DNA of 64,000 nt from Actinoplanes siamensis (GTDB taxonomy: Bacteria; Actinomycetota; Actinomycetes; Mycobacteriales; Micromonosporaceae), in NCBI RefSeq assembly GCF_016862395.1, contig NZ_BOMW01000052.1, positions 38,105-102,104 of the forward strand, given 5' to 3'. The first letter of the stretch is position 1; each line of letters opens with the position of its first letter. The position numbers and the translations under genes are program-made. Under the pieces are notes generated by a model. It was given only the letters and a program-made list of their open reading frames with translations. It was not told the origin of the DNA and did no database searches. Shown in pieces: positions 1 to 9,004 of this stretch.

Positions 1-465
1 GTGGCCGGGGTGATCTTCACGGATGTGCTGCGCTCCGGGCGGTCCGGGTCGGTGCGGGACTTCCGGCTGGCCACGGTGCTGGCGGCGGCCGTGCCGATCG
101 CCATGGCGATGTTCGTGTCCGACATGGACGTCTCCCGGGTGGTCGGTCTGGCGTTCGCGGTGGCCGCGTCGAGCTTCTGCCCGCTGCTGGTGCTCGGCAT
201 CTGGTGGCGCGGGCTGACCGACGCCGGCGCGACCGCCGGGATCCTGGCCGGCGGCGGGTCGGCGGTGCTGGCGGTGCTGGTCACGGTGCTCGGGGCGGAT
301 CTGCCGAGCGGGCTCGCCGGGTTCGTCGTGCAGCCGGCGGCCTGGACCGTGCCGCTGGCGTTCCTGGTCATGGTGGTGGTGTCGCTGCTGACCAGCCGCC
401 GGGTGCCGGCCGACGTGGGGGCCACCATGCTGCGCCTGCACGCGCCCGAGTCGCTGCGGTCGTGA
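1..465 (+). CDS. Sodium:solute symporter, C-terminal fragment (truncated by window edge)
   Basis: Last 154 residues of a sodium:solute symporter (SSS family), a cation-coupled carrier in the cytoplasmic membrane. The stretch GLAFAVAASSFCPLLVLGIWW aligns by eye with the equivalent helix of the complete ActP-like protein at 2716-4383 (ALAFAVAASANLPAILYSLFW). Four hydrophobic segments are visible. The true start lies upstream of the window, so the GTG at position 1 is probably an internal codon. The DUF485/ActP pair 2 kb downstream makes this a second symporter of the same kind. Confidence 0.8.
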   Translation: MAGVIFTDVLRSGRSGSVRDFRLATVLAAAVPIAMAMFVSDMDVSRVVGLAFAVAASSFCPLLVLGIWWRGLTDAGATAGILAGGGSAVLAVLVTVLGADLPSGLAGFVVQPAAWTVPLAFLVMVVVSLLTSRRVPADVGATMLRLHAPESLRS

Positions 466-517
466 ATTAAGGATCTTTAAGGTAACCGCTTCAACTCCCC
501 GGAAACCCGCACACGTA

Positions 518-1189
518 GTGACGGGCATGCGGAGATCACGGAGCAGTGCGTACAAGCGGCCGGGCAGCGGACTCACCGGGCGCAACCGCAAGGTCGCGAT
601 CGGGGTGGCGATCGCCGCGCTCGCCGGTGGCGCGCTGGCCGTCGGCACCGGGATGAGCAGCGCCTCCACCACCTGCGACGGCCTGGACCAGTCGCTGCGC
701 GACACCGTCTCCTTCATGGCCGACCAACGGGCGCACCCCAACGCGCAGACCGACACGATCCTGGCGAACCGGCAGGCCGTGGTGGACCTGATCAACGTGC
801 AGCGCCAGCAGGCCGGCTGCACCGCGAACATCGCCGCGCCGCCGGCCGCGCCGGCCCGGAAGCCCACGACGGCGCCGGCCCGAAAGCCCACGACGGCTCC
901 CGCGACCACCGCGCCCGCGAACAACAACGGGACCGGCGCCGGCGAGGTCGTCTGCAAGGGCTCTACAGTGACCCTCTCCGGCGAGGCCGGCGACCCGTTC
1001 GCCTCCAGCGGGACGTTCCCGGTCGGCACCCGGCTCAAGGTGACGAACCTGGACAACAACAAGAGCATCACGGTGACCGTGCAGACCACCTCGGGCAGCT
1101 GCGTCCTGCTCAACAACGCCGCCTTCGAACAGGTCCGCGAACCCGGCAAGTTCCTGATCCGCCGAGCGGTCATCGAGCGGGTCGGCTGA
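518..1189 (+). CDS. Secreted or anchored protein with a C-terminal double-psi beta-barrel-like domain
   Basis: A 223-residue protein. A basic N-terminus precedes one hydrophobic segment (about residues 26-45) ending in an Ala/Ser stretch, consistent with a signal peptide or signal anchor. Residues 50-105 hold two cysteines and could be a small helical domain. Residues 107-140 are a Pro/Ala/Thr linker with the repeat ARKPTTAP. The last 80 residues (VGTRLKVTNLDNNKSITVTV) resemble the RlpA-type double-psi beta-barrel found in cell-wall-active proteins. An in-frame ATG at 527 is an alternative to the GTG start. The extracytoplasmic location is inferred; substrate and catalysis are unknown. Confidence 0.65.
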   Translation: MTGMRRSRSSAYKRPGSGLTGRNRKVAIGVAIAALAGGALAVGTGMSSASTTCDGLDQSLRDTVSFMADQRAHPNAQTDTILANRQAVVDLINVQRQQAGCTANIAAPPAAPARKPTTAPARKPTTAPATTAPANNNGTGAGEVVCKGSTVTLSGEAGDPFASSGTFPVGTRLKVTNLDNNKSITVTVQTTSGSCVLLNNAAFEQVREPGKFLIRRAVIERVG

Positions 1190-1371
1190 TCCGGCCCGGG
1201 TGTTCCGCGTCACCCCCTTTCGCCGCGGAACACCCGGCGCCTCAGCGCCTGCTGGTCCTGGACGACCCGGTCTCGCCCCCCGGGGCCGCCGCCCCGGCCG
1301 GCTCGGCGGACCGGGGGGCGCGGGTGATCGGCGGACCGCTGGCCGGGCGGGGCGGGCGGTCACCCCGCTGG

Positions 1372-1653
1372 TCAGGGCCGGTTGGCCGACCGCGGACCGC
1401 CGTTGCGAGGCGCCGGCACGTGGTTGACCCGGATCGGCCGCAACCCGTCCTGCCGCACGAAGATCCGCCGCCGCTGCAGCGCGTTGCCGGCCGGACCGAC
1501 GACGTAGCCGTCCAGCCAGATCCAGCCGTCGTAGGTGACCCGCGGGTCGACCCGGATGACCCGGAAGGTCAGCGCCCGGTCACCGGAGAACTGCACGCTC
1601 GCCTCGGCCCCGACGTGAACGACGTCGCCCGGCCGTAACACCACCTGGGGCAT
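1372..1653 (-). CDS. Hypothetical protein, 93 residues
   Basis: Small soluble protein with no signal peptide or membrane segment. It starts MPQVVLRPGDVVHVGAEASV and looks mostly beta-stranded. A purine-rich ribosome-binding site (AAGGGGA) lies six bases before the ATG, and coding-strand codon use matches the neighbours. I do not recognise a family. The tail after about residue 75 is rich in Arg, Pro and Asn. It is convergent with the secreted protein upstream and divergent from the flavin-reductase-like gene at 1752. Confidence 0.6.
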   Translation of the reverse strand: MPQVVLRPGDVVHVGAEASVQFSGDRALTFRVIRVDPRVTYDGWIWLDGYVVGPAGNALQRRRIFVRQDGLRPIRVNHVPAPRNGGPRSANRP

Positions 1654-1751
1654 GCGCGTCCCCTTCCGCCGGAGGTCCCCAAAAAAACATAGCTGTTGAT
1701 CAATTGGAGCCGTTAGCGACGTACAGGATCCGCAATCGGGACAATAAGCGG

Positions 1752-2258
1752 ATGACCATCCACTCCACCGATCCGTTCGCCGTCCCCGACGAGGACAAGT
1801 CCCCGGTGCGCCGGCTGCGCGGGCGGCTGGCCGCGCCGGTCACGCTCTGGACCGCGCCCGGACCGGCCGGGCTGACCGTCTCGTCCACACTGGTGGCCGA
1901 CGGCGACCCGGGACGGGTGCTGGGACTGATCGACGAGGAGAGCGACTTCTGGGACGCGGTCTCGGTGGCCGGGCGGTTCGCGGTGACCCCGCTGACGCCG
2001 GCCGACCGGCAGCTGGCCGACCGGTTCGCCGGGCTGATGCCGGCGCCGGGTGGGCTGTTCGCCTCCGGGGACTGGCGCGAGACGCCGTACGGCCCGGTGC
2101 CCGCGCACGCCGGGGCATGGGCCGGCTGCACCCTCTCGTCGCAGCGGCCGTGTGGCTGGGCGCTGCTGGTGGAGGCGATCATCGAATCGGTCCGGTTGGA
2201 TACGGCCACCGAACCGCTGGTGCACTTCCGGGGCCGTTACGCCGGACTCGACCGCTGA
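1752..2258 (+). CDS. Flavin reductase-like / FMN-binding split-barrel protein
   Basis: A 168-residue protein resembling the flavin-reductase-like split-barrel family (VTLWTAPGPAGLTVSSTLVA, then GRVLGLIDEESDFWD, ending LVHFRGRYAGLD). Members bind FMN and either reduce free flavin or act as flavin-binding oxidoreductases; the substrate here is unknown. The reading frame opens at 1704, but ATG 1752 (MTIHSTDPFAV) is the more family-like start. It stands alone, with no oxygenase partner nearby. Confidence 0.7.
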   Translation: MTIHSTDPFAVPDEDKSPVRRLRGRLAAPVTLWTAPGPAGLTVSSTLVADGDPGRVLGLIDEESDFWDAVSVAGRFAVTPLTPADRQLADRFAGLMPAPGGLFASGDWRETPYGPVPAHAGAWAGCTLSSQRPCGWALLVEAIIESVRLDTATEPLVHFRGRYAGLDR

Positions 2259-2368
2259 GCGCAGTCAGACCGCCACTCAGCGCAGACCCCGACCGGTGAC
2301 CCGGGGCGGGCGGCTTTCCTTCGTACCGTGCCGGAGAAGTCCGCCCCGCCAACGAAGGTGGTGACACC

Positions 2369-2716
2369 GTGCCGGCCACCCCCGAGAGATATCTCGAGGT
2401 GCAGAACTCCGAGGAATTCGGTCGACTGCGCCAGACCCTTCGCAAGTTCATCTTCCCGACGACTATCGCGTTCATCCTCTGGTACGCCCTGTACGTCCTG
2501 CTCTCCGCGTACGCGCGGGACTTCATGGCGGTCAAGCTGATCGGCAACATCAACGTCGCCCTGCTCTTCGGCCTGCTGCAGTTCGTCTCGACGTTCCTGA
2601 TCGCCTGGTACTACGCGCGGTTCGCGGCGCGCCAGGTGGACCCCGTCGCCGACGACATCTACCAGGACATCGAGGGCCGGGCCACGGCCGGCGCGGACGA
2701 GGGGAGGACGGTCTGA
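2369..2716 (+). CDS. DUF485 family inner-membrane protein (YjcH-like)
   Basis: A 115-residue protein with a short cytoplasmic head, two transmembrane helices (about residues 30-50 and 62-83) and a charged tail. This is the layout of DUF485 proteins, which are nearly always encoded just before an acetate symporter and are thought to accompany it in the membrane. Its TGA overlaps the ATG of the symporter (ATGA), so the two are translationally coupled. GTG start. Confidence 0.9.
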   Translation: MPATPERYLEVQNSEEFGRLRQTLRKFIFPTTIAFILWYALYVLLSAYARDFMAVKLIGNINVALLFGLLQFVSTFLIAWYYARFAARQVDPVADDIYQDIEGRATAGADEGRTV

Positions 2717-4383
2717 TGCAGCTCGCCGCAGAGGCCTCGTCCGACACCTCACGGACGCTGACCATCACGCTCTTCCTGATCTTCGTGGCCATCACGCTCG
2801 GCATCACGATCTGGGCCAGCCGGCAGACCAAGACCGCCACCGACTTCTACGCCGGCGGCCGGCAGTTCTCCGGCTTCCAGAACGGCATGGCGATCGGCGG
2901 CGACTACATGTCCGCCGCGTCGTTCCTCGGCATCGCCGGCCTGATCGCCCTCTACGGCTACGACGGCTTCCTCTACTCGATCGGCTTCCTGGTCGCCTGG
3001 CTGGTGGCGCTGCTGCTGGTCGCCGAGTTCCTGCGCAACTCGGGCCGCTACACGATGGCCGACGTGCTGGCGTTCCGGATGCGCCAGCGCCCGGTCCGCA
3101 CCGCCGCGTCGGTCTCCACCGTGGTGGTGTCGATCTTCTACCTGATCGCGCAGATGGTCGGCGCCGGCGCGCTGGTCTCGCTGCTGCTCGGCATCACCGC
3201 GGACGAGAAGTTCCTGGGCATGGACGCGTCCACGGCGAAGGTGTTCACGATCATCCTGGTCGGCGCGCTGATGATCGTCTACGTGGTGGTCGGCGGCATG
3301 AAGGGCACCACGTACGTCCAGATCGTCAAGGCGTTCATGCTGATGACCGGCGCCCTGGTGATGACGATCATGGTACTCGCGCACTACAAGTTCAACCTGT
3401 CGACGCTGCTGGGTGACGCCGCCGCGCGGTCCGGCAAGGGCGCCGCCTTCCTCGAACCGGGCCTGCGGTACGGCGTGGAGACCGCCGGGGACGCGACGAA
3501 GACGTTCTACAGCAAGATGGACCTGCTGTCGCTCGGTCTCGCGCTGGTGCTCGGCACGGCCGGCCTGCCGCACATCCTGACCCGGTTCTACACCGTTCCG
3601 ACGGCTCGGATCGCCCGCAAGAGCGTGCTCTGGGCGATCGGCATCATCGGCGTCTTCTACCTGTTCACCCTGGCCCTCGGCTTCGGCGCGGCGGCCCTGG
3701 TGGGCGGCAAGGAGATCACCGCGCAGGACAAGGCCGGCAACACCGCGGCCCCGCAGCTGGCGCAGAAGCTGGGCATCGACTACCTGGGCGGGGACACCGG
3801 CGGCGCGGTGCTGCTGGCGATCATCGCGGCTGTCGCGTTCGCCACCATCCTGGCGGTGGTGGCCGGTCTGACCCTGGCGTCGTCGTCGAGCACCGCGCAC
3901 GACTTCTACGCCAACGTGATCAAGAAGGGCAACGCGTCCGAGCGCGACGAGGTGAACGTAGCCCGGGTGGCGGCGCTGGTGATCGGGGCGATCGCGATCG
4001 CGCTGTCGATCTTCGCGCAGAGCCTGAACGTGGCGTTCCTGGTCGCGCTCGCCTTCGCGGTGGCGGCCTCGGCGAACCTGCCGGCCATCCTGTACAGCCT
4101 GTTCTGGCGCCGGTTCAACACCTCGGGCGCGCTGTGGTCGATCTACGGCGGCCTGCTCAGCGCGGTGGTGCTGGTGTTCTTCTCGCCCGTGGTGTCCGGT
4201 TCGGCCACCGCGATGTTCCCGGACGAGGACTGGCACTGGTTCCCGCTGTCCAACCCGGGCATCATCTCGATCCCGCTGGGCTTCTTCTTCGGCTGGCTGG
4301 GCACCGTGCTCAGCAAGGAGAACGACGCCGAGAAGTACGCCGAGCTCGAGGTCCGGTCGCTGACCGGGCACGGCGCACACTGA
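2716..4383 (+). CDS. actP: Cation/acetate symporter, SSS family
   Basis: A 555-residue polytopic protein with about 13 hydrophobic helices, full length for ActP-type symporters. N-terminal landmarks are ATDFYAGGRQFSGFQNGMAI and GDYMSAASFLGIAGL, the conserved sodium-symporter signature region. Members import acetate and other short monocarboxylates with a cation. The gene forms a two-gene operon with the DUF485 protein and ends at a strong hairpin (4389-4436). Confidence 0.92.
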   Translation: MQLAAEASSDTSRTLTITLFLIFVAITLGITIWASRQTKTATDFYAGGRQFSGFQNGMAIGGDYMSAASFLGIAGLIALYGYDGFLYSIGFLVAWLVALLLVAEFLRNSGRYTMADVLAFRMRQRPVRTAASVSTVVVSIFYLIAQMVGAGALVSLLLGITADEKFLGMDASTAKVFTIILVGALMIVYVVVGGMKGTTYVQIVKAFMLMTGALVMTIMVLAHYKFNLSTLLGDAAARSGKGAAFLEPGLRYGVETAGDATKTFYSKMDLLSLGLALVLGTAGLPHILTRFYTVPTARIARKSVLWAIGIIGVFYLFTLALGFGAAALVGGKEITAQDKAGNTAAPQLAQKLGIDYLGGDTGGAVLLAIIAAVAFATILAVVAGLTLASSSSTAHDFYANVIKKGNASERDEVNVARVAALVIGAIAIALSIFAQSLNVAFLVALAFAVAASANLPAILYSLFWRRFNTSGALWSIYGGLLSAVVLVFFSPVVSGSATAMFPDEDWHWFPLSNPGIISIPLGFFFGWLGTVLSKENDAEKYAELEVRSLTGHGAH

Positions 4384-4388
4384 TCGAT

Positions 4389-4436
4389 CCCCGCTGCCGG
4401 GCCGGCGCGGTCGCCGTGCCGGTCCGGGCAGCGGGG
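4389..4436 (+). terminator. Hairpin terminator after actP
   Basis: CCCCGCTGCC at 4389-4398 pairs perfectly with GGCAGCGGGG at 4427-4436, six bases after the actP stop, with more pairing inside. There is no U-run, which is usual for GC-rich actinobacteria. Confidence 0.7.
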
Positions 4437-4498
4437 TGAAGAACTCCCACGTTCGTGCCGAACCGCCGCACTGGGCGGGATCAACGGTCATTCCGACC

Positions 4499-4504
4499 TA
4501 ATGT
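4499..4504 (+). promoter_or_regulatory. -10 element of a probable leaderless promoter for the LCP gene
   Basis: TAATGT lies seven bases before ATG 4512, so transcription would begin at or next to the start codon. This supports 4512 over the longer reading frame from 4455. Confidence 0.5.
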
Positions 4505-4511
4505 GGTTCGC

Positions 4512-5633
4512 ATGTCTGCGACCATCTCTCCCAGCGGCAACTCCTCCGGACGGCCCTCCGTCCCGCCGCACGGGCCGGGCCGTCCCCGTCCCGTGGGACC
4601 GGGCGACCGGGGTCACACCTACCCGGGCCGCCCCCGGATCCGGCCGCGCTGGGGGCGCATCGCCCTGGTCGCCGGCGCCGCGGTGCTGGTGCTCGCTCTG
4701 ATCGGGGGCATCTTCGCGGTCAACTACGTGAGCGGGATCGACAACGATCTCAAGCGCACGAACGCGTTCTCCGGCCTCTCCGCCGACCGCCCGGCCAAGA
4801 CGGTCGAGGGCGCGTTCAACATCCTGCTGGTCGGCAGCGACTCGCGGGATCCGGACACCAAGGACGACGAGGCCAACGCCTGGCGCGCGGACACGTTGAT
4901 GATCATGCACGTGCCGGCCGACCACAAGAGCGCGCAGATCGTCTCGATCCCGCGTGACCTGTGGGTGGTCGTGCCGCGCAGCAACGACGCGGCGTGCAGC
5001 GACGGCTCCCGGGCGAAAATCAACGCATCGTTCGCCTTCGGCGGCCTGCCCCGCGCGGTGCACACCGTCGAGTGCCTGACGGACGTGCACATCGACCACG
5101 TGATGGCCATCGACTTCGGCGGCTTCAAGGAGGTCACCGACGCGCTCGGCGGCGTCGACCTGAAGGTGGAGCAGACGGTCACCTCGATCCACCGGCCGTA
5201 CCGGGTGTTCAAGAAGGGCATGATGCACATGGACGGCGCCCAGGCCCTGGACTGGGTGCGCCAGCGCAAGCAGTTCTCCCGCGGCGACTTCGCCCGTATG
5301 CAGCACCAGCAGGACTTCCTCAAGGCGCTGATGGACAAGGCGTCGAGCAGCGGCACGCTGACCAACCCCGGCAAACTGGACTCGTTCCTCGACGCGGTGG
5401 CCAAGGCCGTCACGGTCGACCAGGACTTCTCGCTCAAGGACATGGTGCTGCAGTTCCGCAGCCTGCGCGGGGACAACCTGACGTTCCTGACCAGCCCGAA
5501 CAAGGGCAGCGAGACGATCGCCGGGCAGTCCGTGGTGGTCTCCGACCGGGAGAAGGCGCTGGCGCTGTTCCAGGCGATGTCCGCGGACAAGATGGCGGAG
5601 TGGATGGCGGCCAACCCGGTCGAGAAGTCCTGA
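4512..5633 (+). CDS. LytR-CpsA-Psr (LCP) family cell-envelope protein
   Basis: A 373-residue protein: a Pro/Gly-rich cytoplasmic head, one membrane anchor (about residues 55-75) and an extracellular LCP domain. Motifs seen are FNILLVGSDSRD, ADTLMIMHV, SIPRDLWVVVP, HVMAIDFGGFKEVTDALGGV and ALDWVRQRK. The conserved Arg and Asp residues that bind the pyrophosphate and metal are present. LCP enzymes move undecaprenyl-phosphate-linked glycopolymers onto peptidoglycan or arabinogalactan. The Arg-rich motif GDFARMQHQQDFL is typical of the C-terminal part of the domain. The exact polymer cannot be told. Confidence 0.9.
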   Translation: MSATISPSGNSSGRPSVPPHGPGRPRPVGPGDRGHTYPGRPRIRPRWGRIALVAGAAVLVLALIGGIFAVNYVSGIDNDLKRTNAFSGLSADRPAKTVEGAFNILLVGSDSRDPDTKDDEANAWRADTLMIMHVPADHKSAQIVSIPRDLWVVVPRSNDAACSDGSRAKINASFAFGGLPRAVHTVECLTDVHIDHVMAIDFGGFKEVTDALGGVDLKVEQTVTSIHRPYRVFKKGMMHMDGAQALDWVRQRKQFSRGDFARMQHQQDFLKALMDKASSSGTLTNPGKLDSFLDAVAKAVTVDQDFSLKDMVLQFRSLRGDNLTFLTSPNKGSETIAGQSVVVSDREKALALFQAMSADKMAEWMAANPVEKS

Positions 5634-5647
5634 CCCGCCCGGAGTCG

Positions 5648-5653
5648 TAGGCT
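5648..5653 (+). promoter_or_regulatory. -10 element before the rhodanese gene
   Basis: TAGGCT lies seven bases before GTG 5661 and only one base before GTG 5655, so a leaderless transcript would use 5661. Confidence 0.5.
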
Positions 5654-5660
5654 GGTGCCC

Positions 5661-5996
5661 GTGTTCGGACCTCAGATACCCAGCGTGACCCCGGATCAGG
5701 TCGACTCCGATGCCTACCTTCTCGACGTCCGCGAGCCGGACGAGTGGACCGCCGGCCACGCGCCCGGCGCCCACCACCTTCCGATGATGGAGGTGCCGGC
5801 CCGGATGGCCGAGGTGCCCACCGACGGCGAGGTCGTGGTGCTCTGCCGGGCCGGCGGGCGCTCCGCCCAGGTGGTGAACTACCTGATGAACAACGGCTGG
5901 GACAACGTGCGCAACCTCGACGGCGGGATGAAGTCGTGGGCGGCGGCCGGCCGGGAGATGGTCAGCGAGGACGGGCAGCCGGCCCGGGTGTTGTGA
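5661..5996 (+). CDS. Rhodanese-like sulfurtransferase domain protein
   Basis: A single rhodanese domain of 111 residues. LLDVREPDEWTAGHAPGA is the N-terminal rhodanese signature, and VVLCRAGGRSAQV holds the active-site loop with the catalytic cysteine (CRAGGRS). Such proteins carry a persulfide and move sulfane sulfur; the acceptor is unknown. A GTG at 5655 is an alternative start. The stop codon overlaps the GTG of the next gene (GTGA), so the two are probably co-translated. Confidence 0.9.
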   Translation: MFGPQIPSVTPDQVDSDAYLLDVREPDEWTAGHAPGAHHLPMMEVPARMAEVPTDGEVVVLCRAGGRSAQVVNYLMNNGWDNVRNLDGGMKSWAAAGREMVSEDGQPARVL

Positions 5997-6781
5997 CCGG
6001 GTACCGGCCCCTCGTCTTCGCGCACCGCGGGGGCGCGGACGCGCTGCCCGAGCACACGCTCGGGGCGTACTTCCGCGCCCTGGAGGAGGGCGTCGACGGC
6101 CTGGAGTGCGATGTCCGGCTCACCCGCGACGGGCACCTGGTCTGTTTCCACGACCGCCGCCTGAGCCGGACCAGCAACGGCAAGGGGCTGGTCAGCCGGC
6201 GCACGCTGGCCCAACTCGACGAGTTCAACTACGGCTCCTGGCACCCGGGCTATCCGGCCGACGAGGAGCTGCCCGACCTGAGCCGGCTGCTCACCCTGGA
6301 GCGGCTGCTGGCGGCGGTGCGGGAATGCGGCCGGCCGGTACGCCTGCTGATCGAGACCAAACACCCTTCGAGGTACGGCGCCGAGGTGGAGCGCCGGCTG
6401 GTGAAGATGCTCCGCCGGTTCGGGTTGGCCGAGCCGAAACCGGACGACGCCGTACAGGTGACGGTGATGTCCTTCGCGGCGCTCGCGCTGCGCCGCATCC
6501 GCGCCCAGGCGCCCGGCGTGCCCACCGTCTATCTGCTGGAGCTGCTGCCTCCGATGGTCGGCAAGGGGCGGCTGCCGTTCGGCTCGCGGATCGCCGGGCC
6601 CGGCGTCGATCTGGTCCGCAGCCGTCCCGCCCTGCTGTCCGCGATGCGGGAAGCCGGCCACCGGACGTACGTCTGGACCGTGAACGAACCGGACGACCTG
6701 GAGCTGGTGCTGGGACACCAGGTGGACGGCGTGATCACGGACCGGCCCCGGTTCGTCCTCGATCGCCTGGCCACAATGTGA
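5993..6781 (+). CDS. Glycerophosphodiester phosphodiesterase
   Basis: A 262-residue cytoplasmic GDPD-type TIM barrel. It begins PLVFAHRGGADALPEHTLGA (HRG motif with catalytic His and Arg), followed by GLECDVRLTRDGHLVCFHD (metal-binding E-x-D and catalytic His), and ends YVWTVNEPDDLELVLGHQVD and GVITDRP. These enzymes hydrolyse glycerophosphodiesters to glycerol-3-phosphate and an alcohol. The GTG start overlaps the rhodanese stop. Confidence 0.92.
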   Translation: MTGYRPLVFAHRGGADALPEHTLGAYFRALEEGVDGLECDVRLTRDGHLVCFHDRRLSRTSNGKGLVSRRTLAQLDEFNYGSWHPGYPADEELPDLSRLLTLERLLAAVRECGRPVRLLIETKHPSRYGAEVERRLVKMLRRFGLAEPKPDDAVQVTVMSFAALALRRIRAQAPGVPTVYLLELLPPMVGKGRLPFGSRIAGPGVDLVRSRPALLSAMREAGHRTYVWTVNEPDDLELVLGHQVDGVITDRPRFVLDRLATM

Positions 6782-6830
6782 CCGGTGACACAGATGCACC
6801 AAACGTGAAGGGCGAGGCAGACTCGCAGAC

Positions 6831-8012
6831 ATGCCGGACGGTCCCGACTACCCAGCGCTGACCCGGGGTCAGATCGCGGTCCTCGACCGCGTCAACGCCG
6901 GTGAGTCCGGCCTGCCCGTGCTCCAGCAGCTGGTCCGGCTGGCCCAGGAGGTGCTCGGCGCCCGCGGCGCCGGCTTCGCGGAGTACGCCGGCGGCCACGG
7001 CCGGATCATCGCGGCCACCGGGGTGTGCGAGCCGGCCATCGGCCGCCGGGTGGAGCGCCGCCTGGAGAGCACGGGTCGCACCCTGCTGGTCCTGCTCGAC
7101 TCGGTGAACGACGAGTTCGCCAGGCAGATCGAGGGTGGCGACCTGCGGCACATGCTGGGCGCCCGGTGCGAGGCCGGGGACACGTTCGCCGGCTCGTTGC
7201 ACGTCTACTTCGGGGCCGACGCCGGTGAGCCGGGCGCCGAGCACCACGCGGTGCTGGAGCTGCTGGCCGGTCAGATCGGCCGGCTCTACGGGCTGGGCGA
7301 CGGGCTGCCGGTGCACCCGGTGGCCGCGCCGGCGCAGGCCGACCGCGATCTCTGGGTGGCGGTCACCAGCCACGAGCTGCGCACCCCGGTCACCGTGATC
7401 AAAGGGTACGCGGACACGCTCACCAACCACTGGGAGACGCTCGGCGAGGCCGGCCGCAAGGAGGCCGTCCGGGTGATCGGCAATCGCGCCGGCGAGCTGG
7501 CCCGGCTGGTCGACCGGTTGCTCTCGGCAGCCAGCGACGGGGTGCTCGGGTCCGCTCCGGCGGGGCCGTTCGACCTGGTGGAGGCGCTCCGCGAGGCGGT
7601 CGGCGAGCTGCCCGCGGACCTGCGGCGCCGGCTCAAGCTCGCGCACCTGCCGGGTGACCTGCCCGAGGCGTACGGGAACCGCGAGTCCATCGCCACCATC
7701 CTCACCGAGCTGACCACGAACGCGGAGAAGTACTCCCCGCCGGACAGCGTCGTCGAACTCTGCGCCGGCATCGACGACGACACGCTGCGCTTCCGCGTCT
7801 CCGACCGGGGCGCCGGGATCGCGCCCGAGCACGTGGAGCGGGCGTTCGAGCGCTACTGGCAGGCCGACGGCGGCGACCGGCACCAGCACCCGGGCGCCGG
7901 CCTGGGCCTCTACCTGGTCCGGCGGATGGTGGAGCGCCAGCACGGTTGGGTATCGCTGCGGCCGCGCGAGGGTGGCGGCACGGTCGCCGAGGTCCGCCTG
8001 CGCCGGGCCTAG
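6831..8012 (+). CDS. Orphan sensor histidine kinase with N-terminal GAF-like domain
   Basis: A 393-residue soluble kinase with no membrane segment. Residues 20-150 look like a GAF-type sensor. The H-box VAVTSHELRTPVTVIKGY carries the phosphorylated His181. The ATPase domain has the N-box LTELTTNAEKYSP (Asn297), DRGAGI and GAGLGLYLV. No response regulator is encoded next to it, so its partner and signal are unknown. The 3' end of the gene is duplicated in the DNA just downstream (see the repeat at 7954-8083). Confidence 0.9.
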   Translation: MPDGPDYPALTRGQIAVLDRVNAGESGLPVLQQLVRLAQEVLGARGAGFAEYAGGHGRIIAATGVCEPAIGRRVERRLESTGRTLLVLLDSVNDEFARQIEGGDLRHMLGARCEAGDTFAGSLHVYFGADAGEPGAEHHAVLELLAGQIGRLYGLGDGLPVHPVAAPAQADRDLWVAVTSHELRTPVTVIKGYADTLTNHWETLGEAGRKEAVRVIGNRAGELARLVDRLLSAASDGVLGSAPAGPFDLVEALREAVGELPADLRRRLKLAHLPGDLPEAYGNRESIATILTELTTNAEKYSPPDSVVELCAGIDDDTLRFRVSDRGAGIAPEHVERAFERYWQADGGDRHQHPGAGLGLYLVRRMVERQHGWVSLRPREGGGTVAEVRLRRA

Positions 8013-8083
8013 GGCCGTCCCGCTGCGGCCGCGGGAGGGTGACGGCACGCGGACGTCGAGGTCCGCCTGCGCCGCGCCTGGGG
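7954..8083 (+). repeat. Imperfect 67-bp direct duplication of the histidine-kinase 3' end
   Basis: The last 60 bases of the kinase gene, from CGCTGCGGCCG at 7954, recur from 8021 with a few changes, including GAGGTCCGCCTGCGCCG. The second copy is non-coding and fills most of the gap to the next gene. Confidence 0.8.
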
Positions 8084-8117
8084 TGGCCCGCGTCACGGCA
8101 ATCCGGGGGCCACCCCC

Positions 8118-8123
8118 TACGCT
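8118..8123 (+). promoter_or_regulatory. -10 element before the DUF5926 gene
   Basis: TACGCT ends eight bases before GTG 8132, consistent with a leaderless transcript. Confidence 0.45.
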
Positions 8124-8131
8124 GGTCCCTC

Positions 8132-9004
8132 GTGAGCAAGCGTCGTAAATCCCAGTCCGAGCCCAAGGCCAAGGTGCGCGACATCTTCGTCGCCCGCCCG
8201 TTCGAGGGTCTCGCCGACGAACCCGAGTGGGTCGCGCTGCGCGAGCTGGTCCCGGCCGCCTCCGCGCCGCTGACCCTGAAACCCGAGATCATCGAGGAGT
8301 ACGGGAACCGCCCCGTGACCCTCTCCACGGTCCTGCCGATGGCCTGGCCGGCCATGTCGCGTCAGGACGGGCAGGTCTTCATCGGTCTCCAGCGGCACGT
8401 GCAGTCCGGTGACGTCTCGCGCGACCTGGCCGTCGCGATCCTCTCCGCGCTGCGCACCGCCCCCGGCGACCCGGTCTCGGTGCCGGCGCTGCCCGGCGAA
8501 GGCCCGCGCCTGCAGGACGTGCTGGTCGACGGCCCACTCGAGATCACCATGCAGGACGGCTTCGAGTACTGGCTGGACAACGACCAGCTGCAGGATGCCA
8601 GCGTCAAGGCGTCGCTGGAGCGGGCGAACGCCTCGATCTACCCGACCGTGCGCCTGACCTCGGCGAGGGCGGCCTACTGGTGCCGGATCACGCCGGACAA
8701 GGGTCACGTCCGCTGGGTGCTCGGCGACACCGAGGACCGGGCGCTGGACGCGCTGGCCCGGCTCTCCGCCGCCGGCGAGCTGGTGCTGCGCGAGGACACC
8801 AAGTTCGCCGGGATGTTCCGCGCGCACGGCCTGCTGGTCCCGGTCTGGGACGTCCCGGGCGAGCCGGAGGCGAGCGACTGGGAGGCCCCGCTGTCCGATT
8901 TCGCCAAGCGTTACCAGGACACGCTGGCGATCACCGAGCCGCTCGACACCGCCGGACGCCGGGCGAAGCAGGGCCTGATCGGTCGCCAGCTGACGCTGCG
9001 CTGA
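8132..9004 (+). CDS. DUF5926 family protein
   Basis: A 290-residue soluble protein starting MSKRRKSQSEPKAKVRDIFVA. The basic head followed by RPFEGLADEPEWVALRELVP and the end RAKQGLIGRQLTLR match a conserved actinobacterial family of unknown function (DUF5926, sometimes mislabelled as SecA-related). No catalytic motif, signal peptide or membrane helix is visible. GTG 8132 is preferred over the longer frame from 7946, which would overlap the kinase gene. A perfect copy of its last 25 bases follows the stop. Confidence 0.75.
   Translation: MSKRRKSQSEPKAKVRDIFVARPFEGLADEPEWVALRELVPAASAPLTLKPEIIEEYGNRPVTLSTVLPMAWPAMSRQDGQVFIGLQRHVQSGDVSRDLAVAILSALRTAPGDPVSVPALPGEGPRLQDVLVDGPLEITMQDGFEYWLDNDQLQDASVKASLERANASIYPTVRLTSARAAYWCRITPDKGHVRWVLGDTEDRALDALARLSAAGELVLREDTKFAGMFRAHGLLVPVWDVPGEPEASDWEAPLSDFAKRYQDTLAITEPLDTAGRRAKQGLIGRQLTLR

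Noticed and set aside
2749..4491. A 580-codon minus-strand frame opposite actP
   Set aside because: It is the antisense shadow of a clear symporter gene; its composition (Arg/Gln/Asp/Gly runs) is typical of GC-rich antisense frames.
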